A DNA stretch of 32,209 bases from an uncultured Ruminococcus sp. (GTDB lineage Bacteria > Bacillota > Clostridia > Oscillospirales > Ruminococcaceae). The notes below the pieces were generated by a model. The model was not told the DNA's origin. It saw nothing but the letters and a program-made list of their open reading frames with translations, and ran no database searches. The stretch lies in the NCBI GenBank assembly GCA_947176345.1, contig CAMWQI010000008.1:1-32209 (forward strand), written 5' to 3'. Both the position numbers and the translations under genes were made by a program. Positions within the stretch are counted from its first letter, which is position 1. Every line of letters begins with the position of its first letter. Shown here one piece after another: positions 15,881 through 23,884 of this stretch.

Positions 15881-15939
15881 AAAAATATTACTCCTTTATA
15901 TAAAAAATTAAAAATATATTCATATATTATGTCAAATAT

Positions 15940-15968
15940 ATTATAACGTTTTTTTAGCAGTTTGTCAA
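15940..15968 (-). promoter_or_regulatory. Promoter of the GH26 mannanase gene
   Basis: On the minus strand TTGACA (15963-15968) and TATAAT (15940-15945) are 17 bases apart. The leader to the ATG is about 55 bases and AT-rich. Confidence 0.85.
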
Positions 15969-15980
15969 TAATTTATTGTA

Positions 15981-16013
15981 AAAAAACGGGTTCTGTATCT
16001 GTTTGCAGAACCC
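15981..16013 (-). terminator. Terminator after the penicillin-binding protein gene
   Basis: GGGTTCTG pairs with CAGAACCC around a 10-base loop. On the minus strand it lies just after the stop codon and is followed by CGTTTTTTT. Confidence 0.85.
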
Positions 16014-16022
16014 ATCTGAATA

Positions 16023-17663
16023 TTATTGATTTGCAAGTATATTTATAATCCCCTGATACAGATAAGCCGATTCACTGGAAAAATTAAATCCATAGTCATT
16101 AGGGTTCTGCATCTGCATGACAACTATATAAGAACCGCCGTCCTCGTGATATGTTGAATAATCGCTATATATCGGACAATTTTCAGAATTATCATATATA
16201 TTTTTCATACAGCCTGTTATGTATAGAATATCATATCCGCCTGTTTCAGCCGTGCCGGTTTTTGCGTAAAATTCATAGTTTTCACCGGCATATATTCCTA
16301 AATCAGAACCCACGCCATACATACCATCAAGAATACCCTGCCGGCAGTTTTCGGGAACAGATGCTATAACCTCATAGGGCTGTGAGCCATGCTGAAGCAC
16401 TGTCTGCGCACCGCTGGAATCAATTATATTCTGCAACATGAATGGTCTTACCATATCGCCGAAAATAGCCTCACGGCAGAGTGTGGCAAGGAACATAGGG
16501 CTAGTGCGGACATATGCTTGACCAAATGCACTCCGTCTTAAATCGTCCATACAGGTAATATCCATACTGCTTGAAATAGTTCCGAAATCGCATTCTATGT
16601 CAAGGTTATCGCCGAAATGGAATATTTCCGCAAGGTCATTGCGAACTGTTTCTTCACCTAACTGGTCAAATACTTTCGCAAAGAATATATTGCTTGAATT
16701 TATAAAAGCTGAGTAAAGACTTCTTTCCATGGGATAGTATGAGTTTTTGTCATGGTCCCAGTCAACTATAATACCTTCGTCCGAATACCATGTACCCTCA
16801 TCATAGAGTGAGTATATTTCGTGTTTATCAGCAATTATTTCAGTCATAATCTTGAAACAAGAACCAGGGGGCTGTTTAGCCATAGATTTATTTTCAATCG
16901 CACCATAGCCTATTGTGTCTATGTAATCGGGATTAGTATAATATTTTACAGGGTCAAATGACGGATAGGAAATGTCCGCCATAACAGAGCCGTCTGTGCG
17001 GAGTACCACAACAGAGCCGACAATATTTACATTTTCCATGTACTGATATATCTGGTTCTGAATTTCCGCATCAATAGTAAGCTGTACAGATTTACCAAGA
17101 TTTTCAGAGGCGTGTTTTGAAACAGGGTTTGAGGCACTGAGAATATAGTCAAATGAAGTTTCTACGCCACCGGAGACTTCGCTTAATATATTGCCTAAAG
17201 CAGTGCCATATTTTGCGGAATACTTTCTGTTTCCGTCGGAGTCACTTTTAACAAGAACTATTCCATTTGTGTCATATATATTTCCTCTTTCAGACTGTTT
17301 TACGTTAATGACTGGAATTGTAGTAGTTGTTGAAGTAATTTCCATACCACTTACGGTGTAAGCAGTATTTGTTGTTGTGGCAATAGTAGATTTAATAGTT
17401 GTAGTAGTAGTTAAAACATTATTGTCTTCCTGTTCAGGATTTTTTCCCTGTTCTCGTCGGTTTTCAGCCTTTATTATTCCGGAATCAGCCGTTTCCATAA
17501 AGTTACCCTCTTGAGCGTTCATTACAACGGGTGGTGGCAGAGTGGTGACGGGTTCAGTTTCCACGGGAGTTTCCACTTTAGTATCTGAACCACAAGATAT
17601 TGCTAATGTCATCATTATTCCGGCAAGCAGAAGTAAGATAAAATCTTTTTTTCTGAATTTCAT
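16023..17663 (-). CDS. Class B penicillin-binding protein (transpeptidase), lipoprotein-like
   Basis: The 546-residue protein cross-links peptidoglycan outside the membrane. All active-site motifs are present: SxxK as S268-CF-K271, SxN as S323-S-N325, and KTG at 468-470, with the supporting FGQAYVRTSPM (380-390). Upstream is the short RGNIYDTNG element (126-134) typical of class B enzymes of the FtsI/PbpA/SpoVD type. The N terminus is odd: MKFRKKDFILLLLAGIMMTLAISC suggests lipid attachment at Cys24 (the -3 residue is Ala, not Leu), followed by about 95 residues of Thr/Glu-rich linker in place of most of the dimerisation domain. A plain membrane anchor is the alternative. A SEDS polymerase is encoded at 11279-12433. 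Confidence 0.88.
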   Translation of the reverse strand: MKFRKKDFILLLLAGIMMTLAISCGSDTKVETPVETEPVTTLPPPVVMNAQEGNFMETADSGIIKAENRREQGKNPEQEDNNVLTTTTTIKSTIATTTNTAYTVSGMEITSTTTTIPVINVKQSERGNIYDTNGIVLVKSDSDGNRKYSAKYGTALGNILSEVSGGVETSFDYILSASNPVSKHASENLGKSVQLTIDAEIQNQIYQYMENVNIVGSVVVLRTDGSVMADISYPSFDPVKYYTNPDYIDTIGYGAIENKSMAKQPPGSCFKIMTEIIADKHEIYSLYDEGTWYSDEGIIVDWDHDKNSYYPMERSLYSAFINSSNIFFAKVFDQLGEETVRNDLAEIFHFGDNLDIECDFGTISSSMDITCMDDLRRSAFGQAYVRTSPMFLATLCREAIFGDMVRPFMLQNIIDSSGAQTVLQHGSQPYEVIASVPENCRQGILDGMYGVGSDLGIYAGENYEFYAKTGTAETGGYDILYITGCMKNIYDNSENCPIYSDYSTYHEDGGSYIVVMQMQNPNDYGFNFSSESAYLYQGIINILANQ

Positions 17664-17709
17664 AATTAAAATATCGCCTCTTTGTGTGTCTTATAATGTT
17701 TACAAGTTT

Positions 17710-17738
17710 ATTATACTCTCTTTTCCGGATTTAGTCAA
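17710..17738 (-). promoter_or_regulatory. Promoter of the penicillin-binding protein gene
   Basis: On the minus strand TTGACT (17733-17738) and TATAAT (17710-17715) are 17 bases apart. No terminator separates it from the upstream 17755-25393 gene group, so read-through is possible. Confidence 0.8.
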
Positions 17739-17754
17739 CAGGATTTTTCAAATT

Positions 17755-19464
17755 TCAGTGTATAACACATTTTTCGCATGGTTCAAGACCAGCTGACAGT
17801 GCTTCTTCAAATGATACTTCATAATATGTACCGTTTCCGCAAGGATTTTCATAATGATATTTTTTACCTGATTTTGTTCTGTAAACATAATCAGGTGTTG
17901 TGACAACAGGAGCAGTAGTAGTTGTTGTCGTATAGTCTTCAATGCTGATATAATCCATACTTGCATAGCCGTAATAAGTTTTTCCGTTGTTTTCATAGCT
18001 GATATAAGCCCATCCGTCGTTGTGTCCGTATATATTTACTATAGTTGAATTTGGTATAGTAGTTATTATACCGGAGTTTGTTGTGGGCTTTGCACGGAGA
18101 TTAAGATTTGTACTGACGGTTATGACCTTTCCTTTTTCAGCAGAATAATTTTTATTGAATATAAAATCATAATCGGAGTCTGTTATATCAAAATATGTAT
18201 ATGGTTCATAGTTCATAATTCTGTTGATACCTGACATATTCGTCCAGTTATAAGCCGGAATGGCTATTCTGCGTTCTGTATCAGTGCTGATATTTTCGGA
18301 AGATACTTTTTCACCGTTGAATGAGATTTTTTCAACATACTCAATCTGATTTTGTCCAGCTACTTTATAGAGTGTTTCGCCGTCTGAGGCAAGATAGCTG
18401 TATTCTGCATCAATATCTCCGGCAAAAATCATCACACCGCCTTTCATGCTGTATACGGAATACTTGTTGTCTTCTTCAGTTTCGCCCATTTCCATAATCA
18501 GTTCATATGTGCCATCATTGTTTATGTCATGTACATAATATTCATGGTGGAGCATTGAGTCAGTAATTTTTCTAGCCATAAGCTGTACAGCCTCTACATA
18601 TGACGAATATTCAGGAGTTTCGGGGGCTGTAACGGCAGTAGTAGTTGTTGTCGTCGTTATAGCCGAAGTAGTGGTTGTAGTAGTAGTTTGTGTTGAAGTT
18701 GATATAGTAGTATTTTGATTTTCCGGCGGGATTTCCCATGTGGGATTTCCGTTTGTTGAAAGTTCTGCATAATAAATACTTATCATTGATGCATCAACTG
18801 CATCAATAAAGCCGTCCTTGTTTACGTTGGCGGAACGTTTCTGGCGTTCATTAAAAGTGCCTGTACCTTCTGTAGATAGCAAGGAATATTCAATACTAAC
18901 TATTGATGCGTCTACGGCATTAATAAAGCCGTCACCGTTTACGTCGCCCATTTCAGAATTTCCGTAATGTATGACTATATTTTTTTCTGTTTCGTTTTCA
19001 GAAGATACAGTCCATTCACTGCCGGAATAATCATTGTCAACGGAAAAATTATAATCACATTTCAGAAAGCTGTCGGGGTTGTCGTTTACGTCGGGAACAT
19101 TGAAAGTATCTGTATAAACAACAATATCGTCATATTCCGTGCTTGTAAGTGCCACGCGGAGCGTGTAATTTCTGTAGTCGTTTTCTGTAGTGTCTCTTCC
19201 CTCAATGTCCATTGAAACGGATTTTTTACCGTCCGCATTTATTATATAGTATGGTGTATCTGTTACTTCCGGAGAAGTGAAAGTAATCATTATTTCGGCT
19301 GTAGTATTTTCAGGAATATTTACATTGATATTTCCGTTTACGTCATTTACATTGAAATCGCTGTATACCATGCCTGTGCTTTCAGCGTATGTATAAGCAG
19401 GCACGGCAATAACCGCCGATATTGCAACAGCTGAAAAAACTGATAATATTTTTTTTATTTTCAT
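17755..19464 (-). CDS. Secreted protein with internal dockerin, SH3b domain and Cys/His C-terminal motif
   Basis: The 569-residue protein has a signal peptide (about 1-27), an N-terminal beta domain (30-168), a dockerin at 172-236, a Thr linker (251-280), a domain with DINNDGTYELIMEMG (about 285-440), an SH3b domain (449-506; LNLRAKPTTNSGIITTIPN ... GWAYISY), a second short Thr linker, and a C-terminal motif YVYRTKSGKKYHYENPC ... PCEKC (His537, Cys542, Cys563, Cys566), a probable metal-binding element. The dockerin loops are DVNGDGFINAVD and NVNKDGFIDAVD. It is internally symmetric, internal in the protein and unlike the dockerins of the two genes downstream, so it should bind a different cohesin. 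The gene begins 15 bases after the AlgJ-like gene. Probable role: surface attachment linked to wall glycan. Confidence 0.82.
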   Translation of the reverse strand: MKIKKILSVFSAVAISAVIAVPAYTYAESTGMVYSDFNVNDVNGNINVNIPENTTAEIMITFTSPEVTDTPYYIINADGKKSVSMDIEGRDTTENDYRNYTLRVALTSTEYDDIVVYTDTFNVPDVNDNPDSFLKCDYNFSVDNDYSGSEWTVSSENETEKNIVIHYGNSEMGDVNGDGFINAVDASIVSIEYSLLSTEGTGTFNERQKRSANVNKDGFIDAVDASMISIYYAELSTNGNPTWEIPPENQNTTISTSTQTTTTTTTSAITTTTTTTAVTAPETPEYSSYVEAVQLMARKITDSMLHHEYYVHDINNDGTYELIMEMGETEEDNKYSVYSMKGGVMIFAGDIDAEYSYLASDGETLYKVAGQNQIEYVEKISFNGEKVSSENISTDTERRIAIPAYNWTNMSGINRIMNYEPYTYFDITDSDYDFIFNKNYSAEKGKVITVSTNLNLRAKPTTNSGIITTIPNSTIVNIYGHNDGWAYISYENNGKTYYGYASMDYISIEDYTTTTTTAPVVTTPDYVYRTKSGKKYHYENPCGNGTYYEVSFEEALSAGLEPCEKCVIH

Positions 19465-19479
19465 AAAAATAATCCTTTC

Positions 19480-20874
19480 TTATTGTGAAGACACCGCTGT
19501 GCCATCATCATTTATGGATATAACTGTTATATCTTCCGGAATTACTCCCGAATCTGCCGGAATATATAATGAAAAGCCGTTATCGCTTGTTTCACCGTCA
19601 CGGTCAAGGAGCTTGTCTTCAAATGCATTGAATGCCCTGTAGGTCACACCGTTTGCTGTGATAAAGATTTTTGCATTGTCGGACGTGAAAAAATTGTTGT
19701 CAAGTTCTCCGAAAATATGTATATAGTTTCCGGAAGTCTGTTGATTTATAGTAATATCAGGGCATACAGTCAACTTTTTGAACTCAAGACTGTTTACAAC
19801 CGGAGCAGGCATTAACGGAGCATATTTCTGCAAATCGGACATATTTCTTTCTACTATCTCAATAATGAGCGTATCGGCATTTTCACCGCCTATTCTGTCA
19901 AGACGATAGGGGACTATACGGGAAAATTCGGCATTTCCGAAACATTCAGCCATAAACGGCAGTATAGCCTCACCGTATGAGTCACGGAACATGAGAAGAT
20001 TTCCGGTTTTTCCCTCACATACAGTATTTATCGTCATATCGTCAAGGGCTTTGAAGCGACCAGTGTATTTATATGTATATTGATAATCGCTGTAAACCTG
20101 TGTATCGTCAGCTTTTCCTGCTGGATAAATCATTTCCGTCAAATCTCCCATACGGTCATTGCGGACGGTCCAGTTTCCAGAGGGACAGACTTCTTTTTCA
20201 AGCATATTCATAAGTGCCATATGTCCGGTATAAGCACCTAAATTATTCCAGTGAGTATCTTTTTTGTGATAAAGCGGTATGCTTGCATCAGCACTTAAAA
20301 TGACTTCTTTCATGTTGCAGTATGGGAAATTTTCGTCAAGAATTTCTGAAAGTCTCTCATAGTTTCCGGTATCGTCAGCCGGAACGTATCGGGAGGGCAT
20401 ATGCTCCGGATAGACGGAATTTTTATTAGGTGCAATTGTAAATATGAATTTCACATTATTTTCATTGCAGTAATTATTTATAATTTCAAGATTATTTTTT
20501 ATGTTGTTTATTCCCCTGTCTGTGAGGGTGTTTATATTCAGAAAATCATTTACAGCTTCACCATAATATAACCAGCCGTCCTTGCCTGTGATTACATCGT
20601 CATTCGGAGAAGTGCCAAATAATTTAGATTTTACATAGCCGTCAAGTGTAACAAACTGCTGTCGGAACGCAAAGTGTTCTGAAAAATATGTTTCAAATTC
20701 ATTAAAGTATTCAAAATTTATTTTTCCTTCTTTGGTTTTTATTTCCGGAGCAGTGGAAAGTTTACGTTTTTCAGTGGAAGTATCGCTTTTCACAAACGGC
20801 ATGAATACCGACGGCACAAGACATATTCCGACGAATACGCACGAATATATTTTATATAAAATATTTTTATTCAT
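19480..20874 (-). CDS. AlgJ/AlgX-like SGNH-fold protein (DHHW family), partner of MBOAT acyltransferase
   Basis: The 464-residue protein has one N-terminal membrane segment (7-27), which anchors an extracytoplasmic domain. The family motifs are GKDGWLYYGE (97-106), KFIFTIAPNKNSVYPE, DTHWN at 206-210 (catalytic Asp/His pair) and LMFRDSYGEAI, with the probable nucleophile Ser299. AlgJ, AlgX and DltD-like proteins take an acyl group passed through an MBOAT membrane protein and transfer it to a polysaccharide or teichoic acid. The C terminus beyond 345 is an extra beta domain. Its start (after CGGAGGT) lies 14 bases after the MBOAT stop codon, the standard pairing. The acceptor polymer is unknown; no glycan-synthesis genes are nearby. 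Confidence 0.88.
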   Translation of the reverse strand: MNKNILYKIYSCVFVGICLVPSVFMPFVKSDTSTEKRKLSTAPEIKTKEGKINFEYFNEFETYFSEHFAFRQQFVTLDGYVKSKLFGTSPNDDVITGKDGWLYYGEAVNDFLNINTLTDRGINNIKNNLEIINNYCNENNVKFIFTIAPNKNSVYPEHMPSRYVPADDTGNYERLSEILDENFPYCNMKEVILSADASIPLYHKKDTHWNNLGAYTGHMALMNMLEKEVCPSGNWTVRNDRMGDLTEMIYPAGKADDTQVYSDYQYTYKYTGRFKALDDMTINTVCEGKTGNLLMFRDSYGEAILPFMAECFGNAEFSRIVPYRLDRIGGENADTLIIEIVERNMSDLQKYAPLMPAPVVNSLEFKKLTVCPDITINQQTSGNYIHIFGELDNNFFTSDNAKIFITANGVTYRAFNAFEDKLLDRDGETSDNGFSLYIPADSGVIPEDITVISINDDGTAVSSQ

Positions 20875-20888
20875 TAAAGTACCTCCGG

Positions 20889-22295
20889 TCAGAACCTGAA
20901 ATATATAAACGGATTATACGATGCCGACGAAAGTGTAAGTATGCATAGTATAAGCATTAAAATCGATACAACGTATGAACATATCTCACCGGCAGATATT
21001 ATTTTTTCGGAATTTATTTTGTTCCGGACTATCTGCCATACCGGTACACTGAATATACACGCAAGAAAAGCCATTATTATGTACATGGGTGTAAACTGCA
21101 TCATGAAAAGTGAATTATTTTCCGGTGAACTTCCCGAAAAACTGAACATTTTTCCGATATATACACAAGCTGTGGATATATCATCTGCACGGAAAAATAC
21201 AAATGCTAAAAGCGTTACAAGTAATGTATATATATGTCGTAAAGGCTTTAACCATTTTTCAGTGTTTACTATTTTATAGGACTCCAGCATCATGAATGCA
21301 CCATTGATAAGCCCCCATACTATGAAATTTAGGCTTGCACCGTGCCATAGTCCCGTGCAGAAAAAAACGAATAATTTATTGAATGCTGTACGGACTTTTC
21401 CTTTTCTGTTTCCGCCGAGGGGGATATATAAATATTCCTTGAACCACGTTGATACGGATATATGCCATCTTCTCCAGAACTCCTGCATACTTTCTGATAT
21501 GTAGGGATAGTTGAAATTCTCAAGGAAATCAAATCCGAACATTTTTCCGAGACCTATTGCCATATCGCTGTAACCGCTGAAATCAAAGAAAATCTGCATC
21601 ATGTACGAAAAAGCTCCCAGCCATGCAAGCGGTGCAGAGAGATTTTCCGTATCAAGTCCGTATATGAAATCAGCAGTAATCGCCATAGTGTTGGCTATAA
21701 GCAGTTTCTTTGAAAGTCCCGTGATAAAACGTTTTATGCCCTGTGCGGTTTTTTCAGGAGTGGTTTTTCTATGGTCTATCTGGTCTGCAAAGTCGTAATA
21801 TTTCACGATAGGACCAGCCACAAGCTGTGGGAAAAACGTTATATACAAAGCAAGTTTATAGGGATTTTTCTGAATGTATTCGGGATTTTTATAGGCATCT
21901 ATGACATACGACATAGCCTGAAATGTATAGAAACTTATTCCTATTGGCAAGGCTATATTTGGAATACTCATACTAAGGAACGGCAGACGGTCAAGCATTT
22001 CCGCACCGAAACCGGCATATTTGAAAATTCCCAATATAAGAAGATTTGCGGTTATGCTTACCACAAGAAAAACTTTTCTGTATCTGTTTGTTTCTTTCAT
22101 GGCAAGTCCGAAAACATAGTTTATAATTATTGAAATAATCATTAAAATTACAGCTTTCGGCTCACCATAAGTGTAGAATGCAAGACTGAAAATCAGCAAA
22201 AGTATGTTTTTTGCCGTAATAGTCGGTATAATTCTGTAGAGAATATATACCGACGTTAAAAATATAAACAGAAATACAGGACTGCTGAATACCAA
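20889..22295 (-). CDS. MBOAT-family O-acyltransferase (AlgI/DltB/PatA-like)
   Basis: The 468-residue polytopic membrane protein moves an acyl group, usually acetyl, across the membrane for O-acylation of an extracellular polymer. Signature segments are YTYGEPKAV, LPIGISFYTFQAMSYVID (117-133), FFPQLVAGPIVKY (154-166), FFDFSGYSDMAIGLGKMFGF, ESMQEFWRRWHISVSTWFKEYLYIPLGGNRKG with His278, and FFCTGLWHGASLNFIVWG with the catalytic His318. The start codon is TTG at 22295, eight bases after AGGAGG; no ATG fits. It follows the Thr-rich lipoprotein gene by 15 bases and precedes the AlgJ-like gene by 14, so all three are co-transcribed. Confidence 0.93.
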   Translation of the reverse strand: MVFSSPVFLFIFLTSVYILYRIIPTITAKNILLLIFSLAFYTYGEPKAVILMIISIIINYVFGLAMKETNRYRKVFLVVSITANLLILGIFKYAGFGAEMLDRLPFLSMSIPNIALPIGISFYTFQAMSYVIDAYKNPEYIQKNPYKLALYITFFPQLVAGPIVKYYDFADQIDHRKTTPEKTAQGIKRFITGLSKKLLIANTMAITADFIYGLDTENLSAPLAWLGAFSYMMQIFFDFSGYSDMAIGLGKMFGFDFLENFNYPYISESMQEFWRRWHISVSTWFKEYLYIPLGGNRKGKVRTAFNKLFVFFCTGLWHGASLNFIVWGLINGAFMMLESYKIVNTEKWLKPLRHIYTLLVTLLAFVFFRADDISTACVYIGKMFSFSGSSPENNSLFMMQFTPMYIIMAFLACIFSVPVWQIVRNKINSEKIISAGEICSYVVSILMLILCILTLSSASYNPFIYFRF

Positions 22296-22310
22296 GTACA
22301 GTTCCTCCTT

Positions 22311-23177
22311 TTATACGGGAGCATAGAAGAATATTGAAGTTACAGTGTCACCGTCGTATTCTATATCCATTTCATTGTTTCCGGTGTAATATACAGTCAT
22401 GTTACCGCTTGTTTCGCCTGTTCCGTATGCTGACTCAACTTCAGCACGGGTACAGCCTGTTTTTATATCATGGTCAGTGACATATTTATCATTTGTTATT
22501 TCGATGCTGAAAATATATTCAGTTGACCCGTCAATGTAGCACTGCACTTCCAGTCCATCATACTGGTAAATTTTAACATCATTGCCGTTGCTTGTACAGC
22601 CAGGTGCTTCACCGGAATAGTCAGGTGTTCCTAACATTGCAAGAAGTCCTGATGCGTCATTCAGCAGATTATCGACAGTGAATTTAAAATCCAGTGTATT
22701 GTTTTCTGTCCGAATTTCTGTAGCCGGTTCAGGAGTATCAGGTGCAAGAGTAATTGCCGGTGGTGTATCATTATTGTTGTTTTCTTCCGGAGCAGATGTG
22801 TTGTTTTCTGTCGGAGTCTCATCTGGAGCGGTTGTTTCAGGCGTTGCAGTAGTTTCAGCCTGTGCGGACGTTGTAGTAGTTGTTACTGCTGTATCTTCGC
22901 CTGATGTTTCAGTGGTGGTATTTTCTGCTGAAGTTGTTGAAACTGTTTCGGTAGTAGTGACAGTATCGCTTTGTGTAACCGATGTGGTAGAAGTAGTAGT
23001 GACTACTTCGGTAGTAGTTTTTTCAGCGGATTTTTCTGTTGTTTCAACTGTAGCGGTTGTATTTGTTGCTTCTCCGTAAGCTATACTTACAGAACTTTCA
23101 CTGTCGTCTTTTCCGCATGAGACAGCCGATAATGCAAGTATTGCCGCGGTTGCTGCCAATAAAGCCTTTGAATTCAT
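22311..23177 (-). CDS. Thr-rich lipoprotein with two BamE-like C-terminal repeats
   Basis: The 288-residue protein starts MNSKALLAATAAILALSAVSC, with the lipid-modified cysteine at 21. Residues 40-155 are Thr/Glu/Pro-rich and probably span the wall. The C-terminal part has two related segments, LLAMLGTPDYSGEAPGC (about 180-230) and IKTGCTRAEVESAYGTG (about 240-288), resembling the SmpA/OmlA/BamE-like fold. The first 38 residues and the upstream DNA are nearly identical to the next lipoprotein gene (23234), so the two share a duplicated export module with unrelated cargo. The gene ends 15 bases before the MBOAT start. The start follows CGGAGGAA. Function unknown. Confidence 0.78.
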   Translation of the reverse strand: MNSKALLAATAAILALSAVSCGKDDSESSVSIAYGEATNTTATVETTEKSAEKTTTEVVTTTSTTSVTQSDTVTTTETVSTTSAENTTTETSGEDTAVTTTTTSAQAETTATPETTAPDETPTENNTSAPEENNNNDTPPAITLAPDTPEPATEIRTENNTLDFKFTVDNLLNDASGLLAMLGTPDYSGEAPGCTSNGNDVKIYQYDGLEVQCYIDGSTEYIFSIEITNDKYVTDHDIKTGCTRAEVESAYGTGETSGNMTVYYTGNNEMDIEYDGDTVTSIFFYAPV

Positions 23178-23233
23178 AATATATTTCCTCCGTTTTGTTT
23201 TTTCAGATAAACATATAATTGTTTATGTATAAT

Positions 23234-23851
23234 TTAATTGCCGTCAACGCCCGTGCTTACATAAAGTATAATTGTTTCGCCCTTGTTTACTTCTGTTTTA
23301 GCCTCCGGCTCTGTGCTTATTACATAATCCGGCGTGATTTCAATGTTTGCGGTTTCCCTGATTTCACATTCAAGACCAATTAGTGCAAGCTGGTCTTTTG
23401 CAAGGTCGGAGTGCATATTTGTAACGTCTGGCATTTCAACAGTTTCCATATCAGAAATTTCCTCGATAGTTTCTTCTTCCGCACCCGTGCTTACATAAAG
23501 TACAATTGTTTCCCCCTTGTTTACTTCTGTTTTAGCCTCCGGCTCTGTGCTTATTACGTAGCCAGGCGGGATTTCAATGTTTTCGGAGTTCCTGATTTCG
23601 CATTCAAGACCAATTAGTGCAAGCTGGTCTTTTGCAAGGTCGGAGTGCATATTTGTAACGTCTGGCATTTCAACAGTTTCCACATCAGAAACTTCTTCGG
23701 TAGTTTTTTCTTCTTTTTCTTCCGTTATGGTTGTTCTTGTTGACTCTCCGTATGCTATGCTTGCAGAATTTTCACTGTCGTCTTTTCCGCACGAAACAGC
23801 CGACAATGCAAGTATCAAAGCGGTTGTAGCCATTAAAGCTTTTGAGTTCAT
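23234..23851 (-). CDS. Lipoprotein with two tandem PASTA domains
   Basis: The 205-residue protein starts MNSKALMATTALILALSAVSC, with the lipid-modified cysteine at 21. After a charged spacer come two PASTA domains at 60-123 and 138-201, each with VEMPDVTNMHSDLAKDQL, GLECEIR, YVISTEPEA and VNKGETI-LYVSTG. The two copies are nearly identical (78-residue, 234-bp period), indicating a recent internal duplication. PASTA domains bind peptidoglycan fragments and are usually part of Ser/Thr kinases or penicillin-binding proteins; here they stand alone on a lipid anchor. The gene begins 33 bases after the stop of the transglutaminase-like gene. The start follows CGGAGGAA. I infer a wall-contacting accessory protein. 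Confidence 0.85.
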   Translation of the reverse strand: MNSKALMATTALILALSAVSCGKDDSENSASIAYGESTRTTITEEKEEKTTEEVSDVETVEMPDVTNMHSDLAKDQLALIGLECEIRNSENIEIPPGYVISTEPEAKTEVNKGETIVLYVSTGAEEETIEEISDMETVEMPDVTNMHSDLAKDQLALIGLECEIRETANIEITPDYVISTEPEAKTEVNKGETIILYVSTGVDGN

Positions 23852-23884
23852 AATATTTTTCCTCCGTTATGATATTTGTATAAA

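Noticed and set aside
16023-17663. Beta-lactam sensor or beta-lactamase
   Set aside because: The RGNIYDTNG element and SxxK/SSN/KTG spacing fit class B transpeptidases, and no regulatory membrane domain is present.
22678-23079. Valine/serine-rich plus-strand frame
   Set aside because: It is the antisense reading of the Thr-rich linker of the lipoprotein gene.
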